Source: Chamaelirium japonicum (taxonomy: Eukaryota > Streptophyta > Magnoliopsida > Liliales > Melanthiaceae). Taken from it: 64,000 bases of DNA. The stretch is from assembly GCA_947650365.1 (NCBI GenBank), contig OX393555.1, positions 9,664,840 to 9,728,839 on the forward strand. Direction: 5' to 3'. Below the pieces are notes generated by a model. It had not been told where the DNA came from and did not search any database. It saw only the letters and a list, made by a program, of their open reading frames with translations. Position numbers and translations under genes: made by a program. Below, one piece after another: positions 48,945-61,197 of the stretch. How positions within the stretch are numbered: the first letter of the stretch is position 1; each line of letters opens with the position of its first letter.

Positions 48945-51900
48945 ATGACTACTGAGATGGAGAGGAAACCTAGCAAGTCTAGTGAGAAGCCTGAACCATT
49001 CGATGGGAAGAACTTTAAGAGATGACAGATGAAACTTAGGTTCTATCTAACTGTCCTTAAGGTTGTCGACCTTATCTCTTCCGAGAAGCCTACCCTTATC
49101 TCTAAGGATGATGGCTCATTTAACCAAACTGACTTAGACTCCTGGGAGAGGCAAGATTATCTGTGTAGGAACTATATCCTCAACTGCCTTGTTCCCGACC
49201 TCTATGATGTCTACTTCACCTACAAGTCCGCCAAAGACCTGTGGAACTCCTTAGAGAAGAAGTACGCCATAGAGGACGCCGGGTCAAAGAAGTTCGTGGT
49301 CGGGAAGCTGCTGGAGTTCAAGATGGAAGATGAAAAGTCTGTAGTCTCCCAACATGAGGAGATACAGATTATCATCCATGAGGTCCTCGCTGAGGGGTAC
49401 ACAATCTGCGAGGGATTCCAAGTAGCAACTATCATAGAGAAGTTGCCTCCCTCGTGGAAGGAGTACAAGAACAGTTTGAAGCACAAGAGGAAGGAGATGA
49501 CCCTAGAAGACCTTGTTGTCCGAATCCGTATAGAGGAGGACAATCGAGTGTCGGAGCAAAGGGAGCGAGCCTCTATGATAAAAGGAAAGGCCAACCTCGT
49601 GGAGGGGAAGTCTTCCAAAAAGAAGGCTCTTGCTCCTAAGCCCTTGGAGAAGAACAAGCAATCCAAGCCCTAGTTCAAAAAGAAGCCGAAGGGAGACTGC
49701 TTCATTTGCGGCAAGCCAGGTCACGTGGCTAGGGAGTGCCACTTCAATGCAGCTAATCGGCCGAAGAACAAGTCCGAGGCAAACGTAGCTCAGAGCGGCT
49801 ACTTCTCGGCAGTGGTGACGGAGGTCAACCTAGTCAGCAACCTTGCAGACTAGTGGGTGGATACGGGAGCTACCCGGCATATCTACGGGTCGAAGAGCTC
49901 ATTTTCTACCTACACACCTGCAGAAGAAGGAGAGTCGCTGTACATGGGGAACTCCTCAGTTGCTCAAGTCGCTGGGAAAGGGAATGTGATTCTGAAGTTC
50001 ACCTTTGGAAATCTTCTGACTCTGAAGGAGGTGCTTCACGTCCCAGACATCCGGAAGAATCTGGTCTCTGGAGCAATACTGAGCAAGAAGGGCTACAAGC
50101 TTGTATTTGAGTCGGACAAATTTGTCCTGACTAAGGGAGGGTCTTTTGTGGGAAAGAGTTATCTTAATGAGGGCTTATTTAAGCTGAATGTAACCTCTTT
50201 CAATAATGATAATAAAATATCTTCTTCTGCTTACTTGTGTGATTCATTTGATCTGTGGCATGCTAGACTAGGACACGTTAACTCTAAAACCCTTAAAAGG
50301 TTAGTTAACTTAGGTAGTGTACCTAAATGTGTTCCATCCTCAAATGGAAAGTGTGGCATATGCGTAGAGACTAAATATGTCAAGAAACCTTTTAAGAGTG
50401 TAGAGCGTAGCCTAGAAACCCTAGACTTGATCCACTCAGACGTGTGCGACCTTAAAGGTTACACTACGAGAGGAGGGAACAAGTACTTCATCACATTTAT
50501 TGATGATTGTTCCAGACATTGTTCAATCTTTCTCCTTAAGAGTAAGGACGAGAGCTTGTCCAAGTTTAAATCCTATAAGTCTAAGATAGAAAACCAGTTA
50601 GGGAAGAGGATCAAAGTCCTTAGGTCGGACAGAGGAGGTGAATATGAGTCTGGAGAATTCACTAAATTTTGTGAAGACAACAGTATAATTCATTAGACCA
50701 CTGCTCCATATTCCCCTCAGTCTAATGGAGTAGCTGAGAGGAAGAACAGGACCTTAAAGGACATGGTCAATGCCATGGTGATCAGTTCAGGGGTACCTAC
50801 GAACCTGTGGGGGGAAGCTGTGCTCTCAGCAATACATGTTCTTAATAGAATCTCATTTAAGGAATCTGAGCAGACTCCTTATGAGATTCTGAGAGGTAGG
50901 AAGCCATCTTATAAATACCTCAAAGTGTGGGGTTGTTTAGCGAATGTAACCATACCTAACCCTAAGAGGACCAAGCTAGGTCCTAAAACAGTTGATTCTG
51001 TGTTCATAGGATATGCCCAGAACAGTAGTGTGTATAAGTTTTTAGTAATCCATTCTGATAATCCATACATAGATGATAATACCATCATCGAGACTAGGGA
51101 TGCCGAATTTTTTGAAAATCGGTTTCCTTATAGAGAGAGGTCTGAAAAACCTCAGAAGCCCAGTACGCTTGAGAGGCCTGCTCCTAGACAGAGGGATAAC
51201 TCTTCAGATAATGAAGAGATCGAACCTAGAAGGAGCAAGTGAGCTAGGACTGGTACTTCATTTGGGCCTAACTTCATTACATATCTAGTGGAAGAGGATC
51301 CAACTAGTTATAATGAAGGCATGACCTCAGCTGACTCTATCTTTTGGAAGGAAGCTATAAATAGTGAACTTGAGTCCATAATATTCAATAACACCTGGGA
51401 GCTAGTTGAGCTACCTCCTGGTTGTAAAACAGTTGGATGTAAATGGATATTCAAGAAGAAGGTTAGGACAGATGGATCCATAGAAAGATATAAGGCTAGG
51501 TTAGTAGCTAAAGGATATAAGCAGCGAGAAGGAGTAGACTTCTTTGATACCTACTCACCAGTGACTAGGATTACATCCATTAGGTTGCTTATAGCTATAG
51601 CTGCTATCCATAACCTTGTAATTCACCAGATGGATGTAAAAACTGCATTCCTAAATGGAGAATTAGATGAAGAGATCTACATGGATCAGCTCGAAGGCTT
51701 CATAGTGCAAGGTTTGGAGAAGAAGGTTTGTAGACTAAAAAAGTCTCTTTATGGTCTCAAACAGGCTCCAAAATAATGACACGAGAAGTTTGACCATGTG
51801 TTAACTTCAAGTGGGTTCAGAATTAATGAATCAGATAAATGTATCTACACTAAGGTCAATAACTTTACTTGTGTGGTCATATGTCTCTATGTAGATGATA

Positions 51901-52840
51901 TGTTGATCTTTGGAACCAACTTAGAAGTAGTGGTCAAGACCAAGGACTTCCTGAGTAGGCACTTTGATATGAAGGACTTAGGAGCTGCAGATGTCATTCT
52001 TGATATGAAATTAAGAGAGATTCCAATGGCATAGCTCTATCTCAATCTCACTATATCGAGAAAGTGCTTAGGAAGTTCGGTCATTTTGATTGTCGACCTG
52101 CTAGAACACCATATGATCCTTCAGTACACCTGAAGAAGAATTTAGGGCCTAGTGTATCACAACTAGAATATTCTAGGGTAATTGGCAGTCTCATGTATAT
52201 CATGAACTGCACGAGACCCGATATTGCCTATGCGATAGGTAGACTTAGTAGATACACTATTAACCCTAACCAAGAGCATTGGGATGCTCTAATCCGAGTT
52301 CTAAGGTACTTAAAACATACATTAGATTATGGTATTTTCTTTGATAGGTATCCAACTGTCCTAGAGGGATACAGCGATGCTAATTGGATTGCGGATTCCT
52401 AAGGAACCAAATCCACTAGTGGGTGTGTGTTTACCCTTGGAGGGGGTGTAATTTGTTGGAAATCATCCAAACAAACATGCATTGCCCGATTCACTATGGA
52501 GTCGGAGTTCATAGCCCTAGATAAAGCTAGTGAAGAGGGTGAATGGCTAAGGAATCTCATTATGGATATTCCTTTTTGGCCAAAGCCTATTCCTGCTGTC
52601 CCAATTCATTGTGATAACCAAGCAGCTATAATGAGGGTCAGGAATAACTCCTATAATGGAAAGTCACGACATATTCGTCGTAGACATAACACTGTTCGAT
52701 AGATGTTGAAAGATGGGATAATTACTATTGACTATATTAGGTCAAAGGATAATTTAGCAGATCATTTAACTAAAGGACTAGCTAGAGAGTTAGTTCTAAG
52801 TACATCGAGGGGGATGGGGCTGAGGCCTATAAACGAATAA
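48945..52840 (+). pseudogene. copia gag-pol polyprotein, nine premature stops and one frameshift
   Basis: The single long frame starts at ATG 48945. Gag is followed by a CX2CX4HX4C zinc knuckle (CFICGKPGHVAREC, about 49699-49740), aspartic protease WVDTGATRHI (from 49854), the GAG-pre-integrase LWHARLGH (near 50254), integrase core (DLIHSDVCDLKG, FIDDCSRH, SPQSNGVAERKNR, near 50430-50750), reverse transcriptase (WIFKKK, DVKTAFLNGELDEEIYM, the LYVDDML catalytic motif at about 51886-51906) and RNase H (GYSDANW, TSGCVFTLGG, HCDNQAAI, DNLADHLTKGL). Nonsense codons are at 49023, 49671, 49851, 50694, 51240, 51774, 51777, 52400 and 52700. A 2-bp shift near 52008-52018 follows an AGAGAG run. The natural stop is at 52838. 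It makes no functional product. Confidence 0.95.
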
Positions 52841-53404
52841 GTCTCCGATAATGGTAACCCAACCTACGTGATTGGATATCCCAAGATCGAGGTTTAATGG
52901 GAAAACAAGTTATTCGAGGGATTTGTGGGGGTGCTATCATAATTTTCCCCTCCCTATGATGTGATAGTACATTCTGTATCGCTGAAAGGCTGAGTTTTAG
53001 ACTCTTAATGCTAACTATAGCTGGCATACCAGTGGGGTGTATAGATACAGAGCACTCTTGATAGTAAGCACCTATATGAGTGTAGAAGTGTGGCCGCTTC
53101 TATGAGAATTGAGGCTAATTCTCTAGAACACTCTAGAAAACTAGGGAAGGCTCATGGCCATAAAGAGCACAACCGCATGGGACTCTATGATGTATATGAG
53201 AGTATGGGTGAGACTTGTCGACTAGACTTACAATATATAGTTGTTCAGTTCAAGACGTAAGTTCACTGTCAGCTAGTAAGTCCTGCAGTCTACACTAAGC
53301 AAAGGTTCAAGTCAAAAGACACCTTATGTCTATACATACTCTTATAAGTACTCTAGACTACTTCTTTCGATTTGTTTTTCGATATTTTCATTATTGTGGG
53401 GGAT

Positions 53405-54299
53405 TGTTACAAAAATTGGTTTTGATAGAATAATGAAAAAACCGATTTTTTGGTTTAGTCCCATATTGCCCGTGGGGAGATCTTTTAATGCGTTTATAAT
53501 GGAACTCCCTTCATTGGGCTTTGTAGCTTCCCAAGAGCCAGGCCATAGCCCACCACACACGCGCGCGCGCGCGCCGAGCCGGGCCGGGCTCGGGCCGAGG
53601 CCGCGGCTCGCGAGCCGCGTGGACGCGAATGGGCTTTGGGCCTTCTTATACACTGGGTTTTAATTTTTTAATGGAGATTTATTCTTTCCGTTACACTCTT
53701 CACAAGGCTGAGCTAGGTTCATTGAACCTGAACCTCTGCACTGTCACATGCAACCGTTTCACCTGACAGAGCAGTGAATGCTCATCAGTGCGTTGCATGC
53801 AATGGGCTGTGAGTGTAGGGACGTTATGGCTAAGGACCTCTATATAAGAGAGGGTCCTGTGAAGCCAGAACACACACCAAGCGTAGAGCTCTCTCCACTC
53901 TCTCTTTTCTTTTTCGTTCGTGATTCTGTTCCTGTTTGGAGTTTCTGGAGTACGCTGAGAGTCCCAAAGGGGTTCCCTTCGGTACTGAAGAGGAGTCCAG
54001 TCGTTGTACCCTGGGGAGCATTCGTCGGAGGCCTTGAAGCACCTACCGAGGCGGCGAAATAGCTTTCAGGGCATTGTGCTAGCACAAGCCTCGACTACTG
54101 CTAAGTACCTTGTTCTTCTTCCTCCTCCCACCTATTTGCCATATCTTTAGACAACCTAAACCTTGTTTGATTGTTGTGCTCAACTTTGCATGCTAAACCT
54201 CTATAGTTTGTTCAACTACTTTTTGCACTAGATTTGTAATATCTCTATATTCTGCTAGTCATCATTTGCTTGTGTCTTCATAGAGTAGAATACCCAACA
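53405..54299 (+). repeat. 3' LTR of copia element
   Basis: 895 bp, pairs with 47810-48690. It has about 17 bp extra (TACACTGGGTTTTAATT, near 53649-53665) and lacks an 11-bp duplicate present in the 5' LTR near 48530-48550. Confidence 0.96.
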
Positions 54300-54455
54300 T
54301 CAACTTGGTCCAAACATGGTCAGACCTCCAAACCCGACCAACCCGACCATGTCCACCCCTACCCAACATGATCACCTACCACCAACCACATTGAAGCCTC
54401 ATGACATTCAAGCAAAGGGCCACCAGAGTTGTCAATTCTAGGTTGAATTTAGAGC

Positions 54456-54799
54456 ATGGTTTGAGGGTTCATCCAAATCTGGATCGGTTCCCTCAAACGG
54501 GTTTGGGTTTTGACCAATCCGAACCCCCAAATTTGCATTATGCCCCTCACTAGGGCTTATTCAAATTTGGTTCATATTATTGTTCTATTAGCTTGAATAA
54601 TATATAAGTATCATATAATAATTCTATAACTAAAATATTTGGATCTGAAACAACTGATTCGGACTCGAATTGGGCAAAACAAAGCCTAGTTTCTGATTTC
54701 CTGTTCTTTTCTTTTTTGATTAAAACAATTGTCGTATTCAAATCTAAATCTGAATCGGTTCATTTTTTACCCTGTCCGAACCTGGATTCTGAAACCTTG
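54456..54799. mobile_element. hAT-type MITE, pre-duplication copy (in copy B)
   Basis: Flanks ATTTAGAG (54448-54455) and ATTTAGAA (54800-54807). Same termini and target as 38103-38478. Confidence 0.75.
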
Positions 54800-55065
54800 A
54801 TTTAGAACGAATGTGTTCAACGGAGGGCCAATCGGAATATGGAGGAAAAAAATAACATTTGCCTCTGACGTGTGTAATCATCTGCTACATTTTTCTTGCC
54901 AATTAGTCCTTGGTAATGAATATATACAAAAACATACCCTCTCTGTAGTGGATATGTTTGTAACAAGAAGAAAGCAACCAAGGGAACCTTCAAAATTAAT
55001 GTGGACCTACTCTCTACCACTTTCACCATAGCACTACAAGGATGGATGAGGAGAGAGAGAGAGAA

Positions 55066-55098
<33 letters not shown>
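55066..55098. repeat. Poly-G homopolymer, 33 bp
   Basis: A pure G run after a short GA tract. It occupies the place where copy A has the retroelement units with shorter G runs (38974-38982, 39639-39650). Confidence 0.95.
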
Positions 55099-55099
<1 letters not shown>

Positions 55100-55435
55100 G
55101 CAAAGCAAAGATTTTAAGAGCAATCAAATCAGCAAACTCAAATCTCTAAGAACAAAAGTCCCATCTATCAATTAACGAAGCACTAAAACCTTAGGAGATA
55201 CAAAAGATAGGTGGTTGCAAAAGGAAACCATAGTTTTTTGGGGGGTGGTGAGGGTATCAATCAGTAGACCAATCATAAAGGATGTAAGGCAATTCTGAGC
55301 TGCCTTTAAGCCCTTTCCCTTAGCTTTCTAAGCTTCCTCTAACTCCCCAAGTAAGTAAACACTGCCTTTAATATCATTCAATTCCAATCAAGGCCCTTTC
55401 TGTAGTTTTGAGTGCTCTGTAACAACACATAAAGT

Positions 55436-56160
<725 letters not shown>

Positions 56161-56259
56161 GGGCTCTTGGACCATTGAGAAAACAACTTATAGGAACTCC
56201 CACTTGAGCCTTTTCATTTCTATGATTGGTTAAAGAAGAAGAAGACCAAGATTTTCTCA

Positions 56260-57415
56260 ATGTTTCCACCAGCAACCATGCCTAATTCCACCTCCATCTC
56301 TGAGGAAGCCAGTGTCTCCTCTGAGTCCAGAGCCCATATGCTCAACAACTTCAGCCCTCTGTTCACACCCATTCCCCCCAACCACCACCACCACCAGCAA
56401 CCACAGCCCAAGGCCAAGAAGAAGAGGAGCCAGCCTGGGAATCCAGGTATATTCTCCTCCTAGCTCATAAAATCTCATCTTGGTTTTCAACTTCACACTG
56501 ATTTGGATCCTGAACCCCTTGTTTTGAGTATGGTTACAGACCCAGATGCCAAAATTGGGTTTGATCTCATTCTACCCCTCTGAGACCTGAGAATCTCATC
56601 TGGGGTTTTCTCTTTGGCATTGATTCAAACACACACACACACACACACAGAGCGCCCTTTAGTGACCCTCTGCTTGATGTTTTCCTTGAGTTCAATTGCA
56701 GACCCAGATGCTGAAGTGGTAGCCCTGTCCCCAAGGACTCTGATGACCACCAACAGGTTCGTGTGCGAGGTGTGTGGCAAGGGGTTCCAGAGGGACCAGA
56801 ACCTGCAGCTCCACCGACGGGGCCACAACCTGCCGTGGAAGCTGAGGCAGAGGGGCGGCGACGGGGAGGCGGCGAGGAGGAGGAGGGTCTACGTGTGCCC
56901 GGAGGAGTCATGTGCGCACCACCACCCGTCGAGGGCGCTGGGGGACCTCACGGGGATCAAGAAGCACTTCTTCAGGAAGCATGGGGAGAAGAGGTGGAGG
57001 TGTGAGAGGTGTGAGAAGAGATATGCTGTTCATTCGGACTGGAAGGCCCATGTCAAGAGCTGTGGGACCAGGGAGTATAGGTGTGGCTGTGGAACCTTCT
57101 TCTCTAGGTTGGTAATCCTTTCTCTCTCCCCATTTCTATTTCATCTCTCTTAAGATTATGGTTCTTTTTCCAAGAGAGATGAGAGATTGTTTGTGTGTGT
57201 GCGTGCGTGCATGAGAGAGAGACATTGGTTTTCCTTTTTTTTTTCAAATAGAGAGATTGGTTCTTGTGTCAGAGAGAGAGACATTGGTTTTTCTTTTTTT
57301 TTTCAAACAGAGAGACTTGTGTCAAAGAGAGAGAGAGAGAATGGGTTTATGTTTGTTGCATGCAAGGTAATAGTTCTTTCTGTCTTAATATTATAGGTTT
57401 TCATGCCTTAAGATT

Positions 57416-57502
<87 letters not shown>

Positions 57503-59807
57503 TTTGATGCATGCATGGTAGGTAACAGTTTGCAAGAAATTAAAAACCTAATTGATGACAAAGTGACTAAAAGTATACCCAACATTATTTAAGATCACAA
57601 TAAAGCTGCTCCGATTAGACTCTTTTTATTTGTTTTTTTTCTTATGTGATTTCAAATTCTAGGACAGTTTATGGGGTTGGTGATATTATCTTCAATTAAT
57701 TATTTCGTTATTTGGATTTTCTTTATCCCTCAAAATAGTTCCTTCAACACAAATTATGTGAACTTAAGCTGATCTCGTATTCAAATGTATTTCCTTCTCT
57801 TCAAGACCAAACCTGAATTTGTAACCCTATTTTTTTTCTTTCAAATAAATTTTGGTAGGGGTTGACACCTAAACCCCCCTCATACGAAGAATTTCTCAAA
57901 AAATATTTGATTTCATATTTTTGGGAGGAGGTGGATATATATTTGTTGAAATCAACAAATTTTTAAGCCTGTATTAAAAAAAATTAATGCTCAATTAAAA
58001 TGGAATTATTGAATGATCAATAGCTAACCATTTACATCAAAACATCTAAAATTTAATGAAGAAAGCCTGCGTATACACAATCTTGTATTGCAAGAGAGGT
58101 TTCTTTTTCGTCTCGCTCTCTCTCTCTTTCTACATTTAGTGGCTTTGGTTGTCACCAATCGGATTTTCTGTAGAAAAACTGATGAGGTGCCTTTTTAATT
58201 GAAATATTTCTATCTATCAAAAATATTAAAACTTCTACCAAATAAATATTAAGAAAATAAATAATTTTTACTTAAATACTAATAGAATTTTTGTAGACTT
58301 CGAAAAAAACCGATCAATACCCGAGATGATGGTTTAACCTTTAACATAATCTTACTCAGACATAAGCCCCAATTTATTAGGGCGGTTATCATTGATGTGA
58401 AAGCTATCCTATGGTAAGCCGCTATTCATAGAACCGATAACCAAGGGTTGCTTCTGTCTAGTATTTAATCGTCTCTGAAATTGATTGAGATCAATAACGT
58501 GGCTTCCAACCGAAAAAATAAGTTAGTTTGAAAATAAGTTTTTATAAATAAATAAATAAATATATATATATATATAATTTATTTTTTAAATAATTAATTA
58601 GAAAAAGATTAATTATTTTAACTGGCTGCTCTTCCTTTCCATGCATGACTCAGCAGCTGCGTTAGACTTGTCTGAACATAAATGATAGCACAGCCATAAT
58701 TGTGTCAGTTGACGGTTTTAGTCAACAGCAACTGGCAAAGTTCTCCATTTTCATCACTGTATGTGACAAAAAGAAAAGCCTACTGTCACCAGTTATGTTT
58801 AGATCAGTAAGGACTCTGTCTCTCTCTCTCTCCACTCTACAGTGAAAAGAAAAAACAGAAAACAAAACCTGCTGTCACTAATTATTTTAGATCAGTAAGG
58901 ACACTCTCTCTCTCTCTCTCTATACAGTGAGAAGAAAACAAAACTGCTGTCACTAATTATATTTAGATCAGTAAGGACTCTCTCTCTCTCTCCCTCTGCT
59001 GTCACTAATTATATTTAGATCAGTAAGGACTCTCTCTCTCTCTCTAATAATATTTAGATCAGTAAGGACTCTCTCTCTCTCTCTCTCTCTCTCTTATGTT
59101 CTCTCCCAGCTCTCATCCCCTCACTAGGAAAAGCTGTTTCTTTACACCCCCCCATTCATGTCCCATGCATGAATCATCTCGTTTCTGTTTGTTGAAAATG
59201 CAGGAAGGATAGCTTCATCACCCATAGAGCCTTCTGCGATGCCCTAGCAGAAGAAAGTGCAAGACTCACTGCCGCATCTGCCGCCCCCGACCCACTCCAC
59301 CACCCTCTCTTCCTCCCCTTCTCCCCCTGGGACCCACTTCCCAGCCCCAACCCTAGCATTGGCCCTAGTCCCACACCCAACCCTAACCCTAACCCTAACC
59401 CATTTGGCGTGAGGCCTGACGAAACCCTGCCCTCCCTCCTCAACCCTTATCTCTACCCCACCACTAAAACCACCTCTCCACACTTATCAGCCACCGCCCT
59501 CCTCCAGAAGGCCTCCGTCATGGGCCCCCTTCCAACCAGCACCGCCGGCGGCGGTGGCGGCTACGACGTGGGCTTCTCGGGCTTCGACGTGGGACATCTA
59601 TCAACGTGGCAGAGGACCGACCGCCTGACCAGGGACTTCCTCGGGGTTGCCAGAGTCGCGGCGGAGGAGGAGCTGCTGTCGCTCACGGGCCTGAGCCGGG
59701 GCCTGGATCTGGTGACCGCTTCGCCCTGCGACCGGGGAGGTGACCCCACCAAGCCCGTCGCCGAGCTAGGGTTCCCACCGGTAACCGGGACGTGGGGTGA
59801 CTGCTGA
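56260..59807 (+). CDS. INDETERMINATE DOMAIN (IDD) C2H2 zinc-finger transcription factor, three exons (56260-56446, 56702-57107, 59204-59807)
   Basis: A plant-specific nuclear DNA-binding factor; family members act with GRAS proteins in development, metabolism and gravitropism. Splicing: exon 1 ends CCAG|GTATAT, exon 2 begins TTGCAG|ACCCAG; exon 2 ends TCTAG|GTTGGT, exon 3 begins ATGCAG|GAAGGAT. The total is 1197 nt, 398 aa plus stop. The N terminus ([10 protein letters not shown]) and KKKR nuclear signal (53-56) are typical. The ID domain has four fingers: C84/C87/H100/H104; C128/C133/H151/H156; C163/C166/H179/C183; C190/C192/H205/C209, with [21 protein letters not shown] and [19 protein letters not shown] hallmarks. 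The C-terminal signatures [14 protein letters not shown] (292-305) and LTRDFLGV (339-346) are present. The exon 3 tail is short for the family. Intron 1 is 255 bp; intron 2 is 2096 bp and repeat-rich. The N terminus resembles the IDD4/5/6 branch, but the subgroup is unproven. Confidence 0.96.
56536..56581 (+). promoter_or_regulatory. Decoy 3' splice site in IDD intron 1
   Basis: ACAG|ACCCAGATGC at 56536-56549 duplicates the true acceptor context at 56698-56711 (GCAG|ACCCAGATGC). Splicing here keeps the frame for four residues (DPDA), then diverges and hits TGA at 56580-56582, giving a truncated product without any zinc finger. Confidence 0.55.
57421..57500. repeat. (GA)n microsatellite in IDD intron 2
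   Basis: About 40 GA repeats. A dispersed set of short GA clusters precedes it at 57210-57340. Confidence 0.96.
58770..59095. repeat. Tandem repeat in IDD intron 2, five units each ending in a CT tract
   Basis: Five copies of TTTAGATCAGTAAGGACTCT followed by CT runs, at about 58798, 58885, 58963, 59013 and 59049. Most are preceded by CTGTCACTAATTAT. Unit length shrinks from about 87 to about 36 bp toward the 3' splice site, ending about 110 bp before exon 3. Confidence 0.88.
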
Positions 59808-61197
59808 GGACGGACAAGTTTGCTCCTGATTTTTATGAGTATTTACTATCGTGCCACCGCGTTGATTGTTTTTCTGACTAGTTAATTATTTTTTTTTCGT
59901 CCTTATTTTGTTTGAACGTAGACATATATACTTCTTACTATGTTTAAAACTTGTCCTTATTTCAAAAAATAGTAACTCCTTTTGTTCACCGGAGTGGCAA
60001 TTTGGTAGTTTACTACGTAATTGATGTCAAACTACAGGAAGGGGGGGGGGTGGTGGTTCACTTCAAGTTCAAGCCATAGGTAGGCGTATGCACAAGTGAC
60101 AGCGTCCGATCTGCATCCAAGGGTGAGGGTTTGGTATTCTTTTCAGGGTGGTCAGTATAGCAATTGATGGACAAGTTTGATGTCCGGTCATGGGTCAGCA
60201 AAAACATTATGTTTGTAATTACACAGTAATACAAAAAAAATTGTAATGAGCCCTCTAAGGATTAAAAAGTGTTCTTTCCGCTCAACATTTTATTAGAAAA
60301 TAAAAAATAATTTACTCAAAGTGGCCTCTAACGAACACGTATCATGCTGCAAAGCATCCTGCCACAATGACAGTAATTTTTTTTTTAACATCTAGTTGAA
60401 CCATATGTTTAGATTTTTTTCTCACGTCTGATGAATCCAAGTTATAAAAATAATTATTATAAATTTAACCACTAGTTTTAGCAAAAAATTAAAAGTTTGT
60501 AAACTCAGTACTTGTAATATGGTTACTCATTATATATAAGATTGATTTTAGCAAAATTATAGGTGTTCAGACCATCTCCTATGATCAATTTTCATTAAAG
60601 CAGATGTACTGAATATCGATTTCAATTAACTTTAAACTCGGTTTTCTTGATTTTAGTGTAACATAGAAGTTGGTATACGGATTATCACGTGCAACTTTTT
60701 TATTTTTTTACTATGTCGGTTGGCCGAATTTGGCAATAAGTTAGAATTTCCGGCTAAAGAACCTAAATTGATTTACTGGAAATAATCAATCCTTTGTAGT
60801 GTTGATTCACCACTAAATTGTTGAGTTGTGACTCAATTACTGTCAAGAGGCACTACCTGAGGGCTGGGGGAGGGTCGAGGGTCGGAGGCGCCCCGGTCCA
60901 AGTTTATGTAATTTTCTTAAATCGTGTAATCCTATGTATATATAAAGGGTGTTTTGGGAATTGGGTGCATAAGAGAACTTTTTGGTAAGTTTCTAAGAGG
61001 AGGAAAAACAATAAGGCAAATAGGGTTTCTCATTGAGGGAGTGATAACTTGTACATTTTGTTGATTTTCGACTTCATTGTGGATTTTGATCATCATTGTC
61101 CTTTTTTATTTCAATTTTCACTTAAATCATTGTCTCATGCTTGTGATGTATTTTTCTTTTTGTTGTCATTATTATATGTTCTTTGTGAATATGTAAA
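59808..61197. other. IDD 3' flank and intergenic
   Basis: Presumed 3' untranslated region from 59808. A G run lies at about 60041-60050. AT-rich unassigned sequence follows. A TATATATAAAG near 60937-60947 with downstream TTAAGAG-like sequence could be an old LTR promoter, but no ends were found. Confidence 0.5.

Larger units (their letters stand above)
47810..54299 (+). mobile_element. Ty1/copia LTR retrotransposon, structurally complete but coding-dead
   Basis: LTRs at 47810-48690 (881 bp) and 53405-54299 (895 bp) begin TGTTAC and end CCAACA. A perfect 5-bp TCAAC duplication flanks the element (47805-47809 and 54300-54304). A GTGGGGGAT polypurine tract directly precedes the 3' LTR. Gag, protease, integrase, RT and RNase H follow in copia order. 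The usual iMet primer site is not seen after the 5' LTR (sequence TCTGAAAGCTATTTTC); the primer tRNA is unknown. The element inserted into the hAT MITE at 47379-54361. Confidence 0.97.
47379..54361. mobile_element. hAT-type MITE (about 490 bp) split by a copia element
   Basis: Flanked by CCCAACAT on both sides (47371-47378 and 54362-54369). Ends are TAGGGCTGAGACTTGG and, reverse-complemented, TAGGGGTGGACATGG. Pieces are 47379-47809 and 54305-54361. The interior is rich in CAACCCGACC words and resembles the MITE at 29009-29584. The unoccupied target, CCCAACAT in the same context, survives in copy A at 37969-37976. Confidence 0.9.
40245..55435. repeat. Tandem segmental duplication, copy B (expanded to about 15.2 kb)
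   Basis: Same landmarks as copy A in the same order and orientation, split as 40245-41363, about 47255-47378 and 54362-55435. The gaps are a LINE (with a Cassandra inside) and a hAT MITE (with a copia element inside). Removing these leaves roughly 2.3 kb. Copy A less its own insertions is of similar order. Confidence 0.85.

Noticed and set aside
49220-49666. Minus-strand frame of 148 codons
   Set aside because: Shadow of the copia gag reading frame.
59382-59401. CCCTAA telomere-like repeats in the last IDD exon
   Set aside because: They encode an in-frame Pro-Asn repeat within the IDD tail; only about three 6-bp units and not the usual plant 7-bp telomere repeat.
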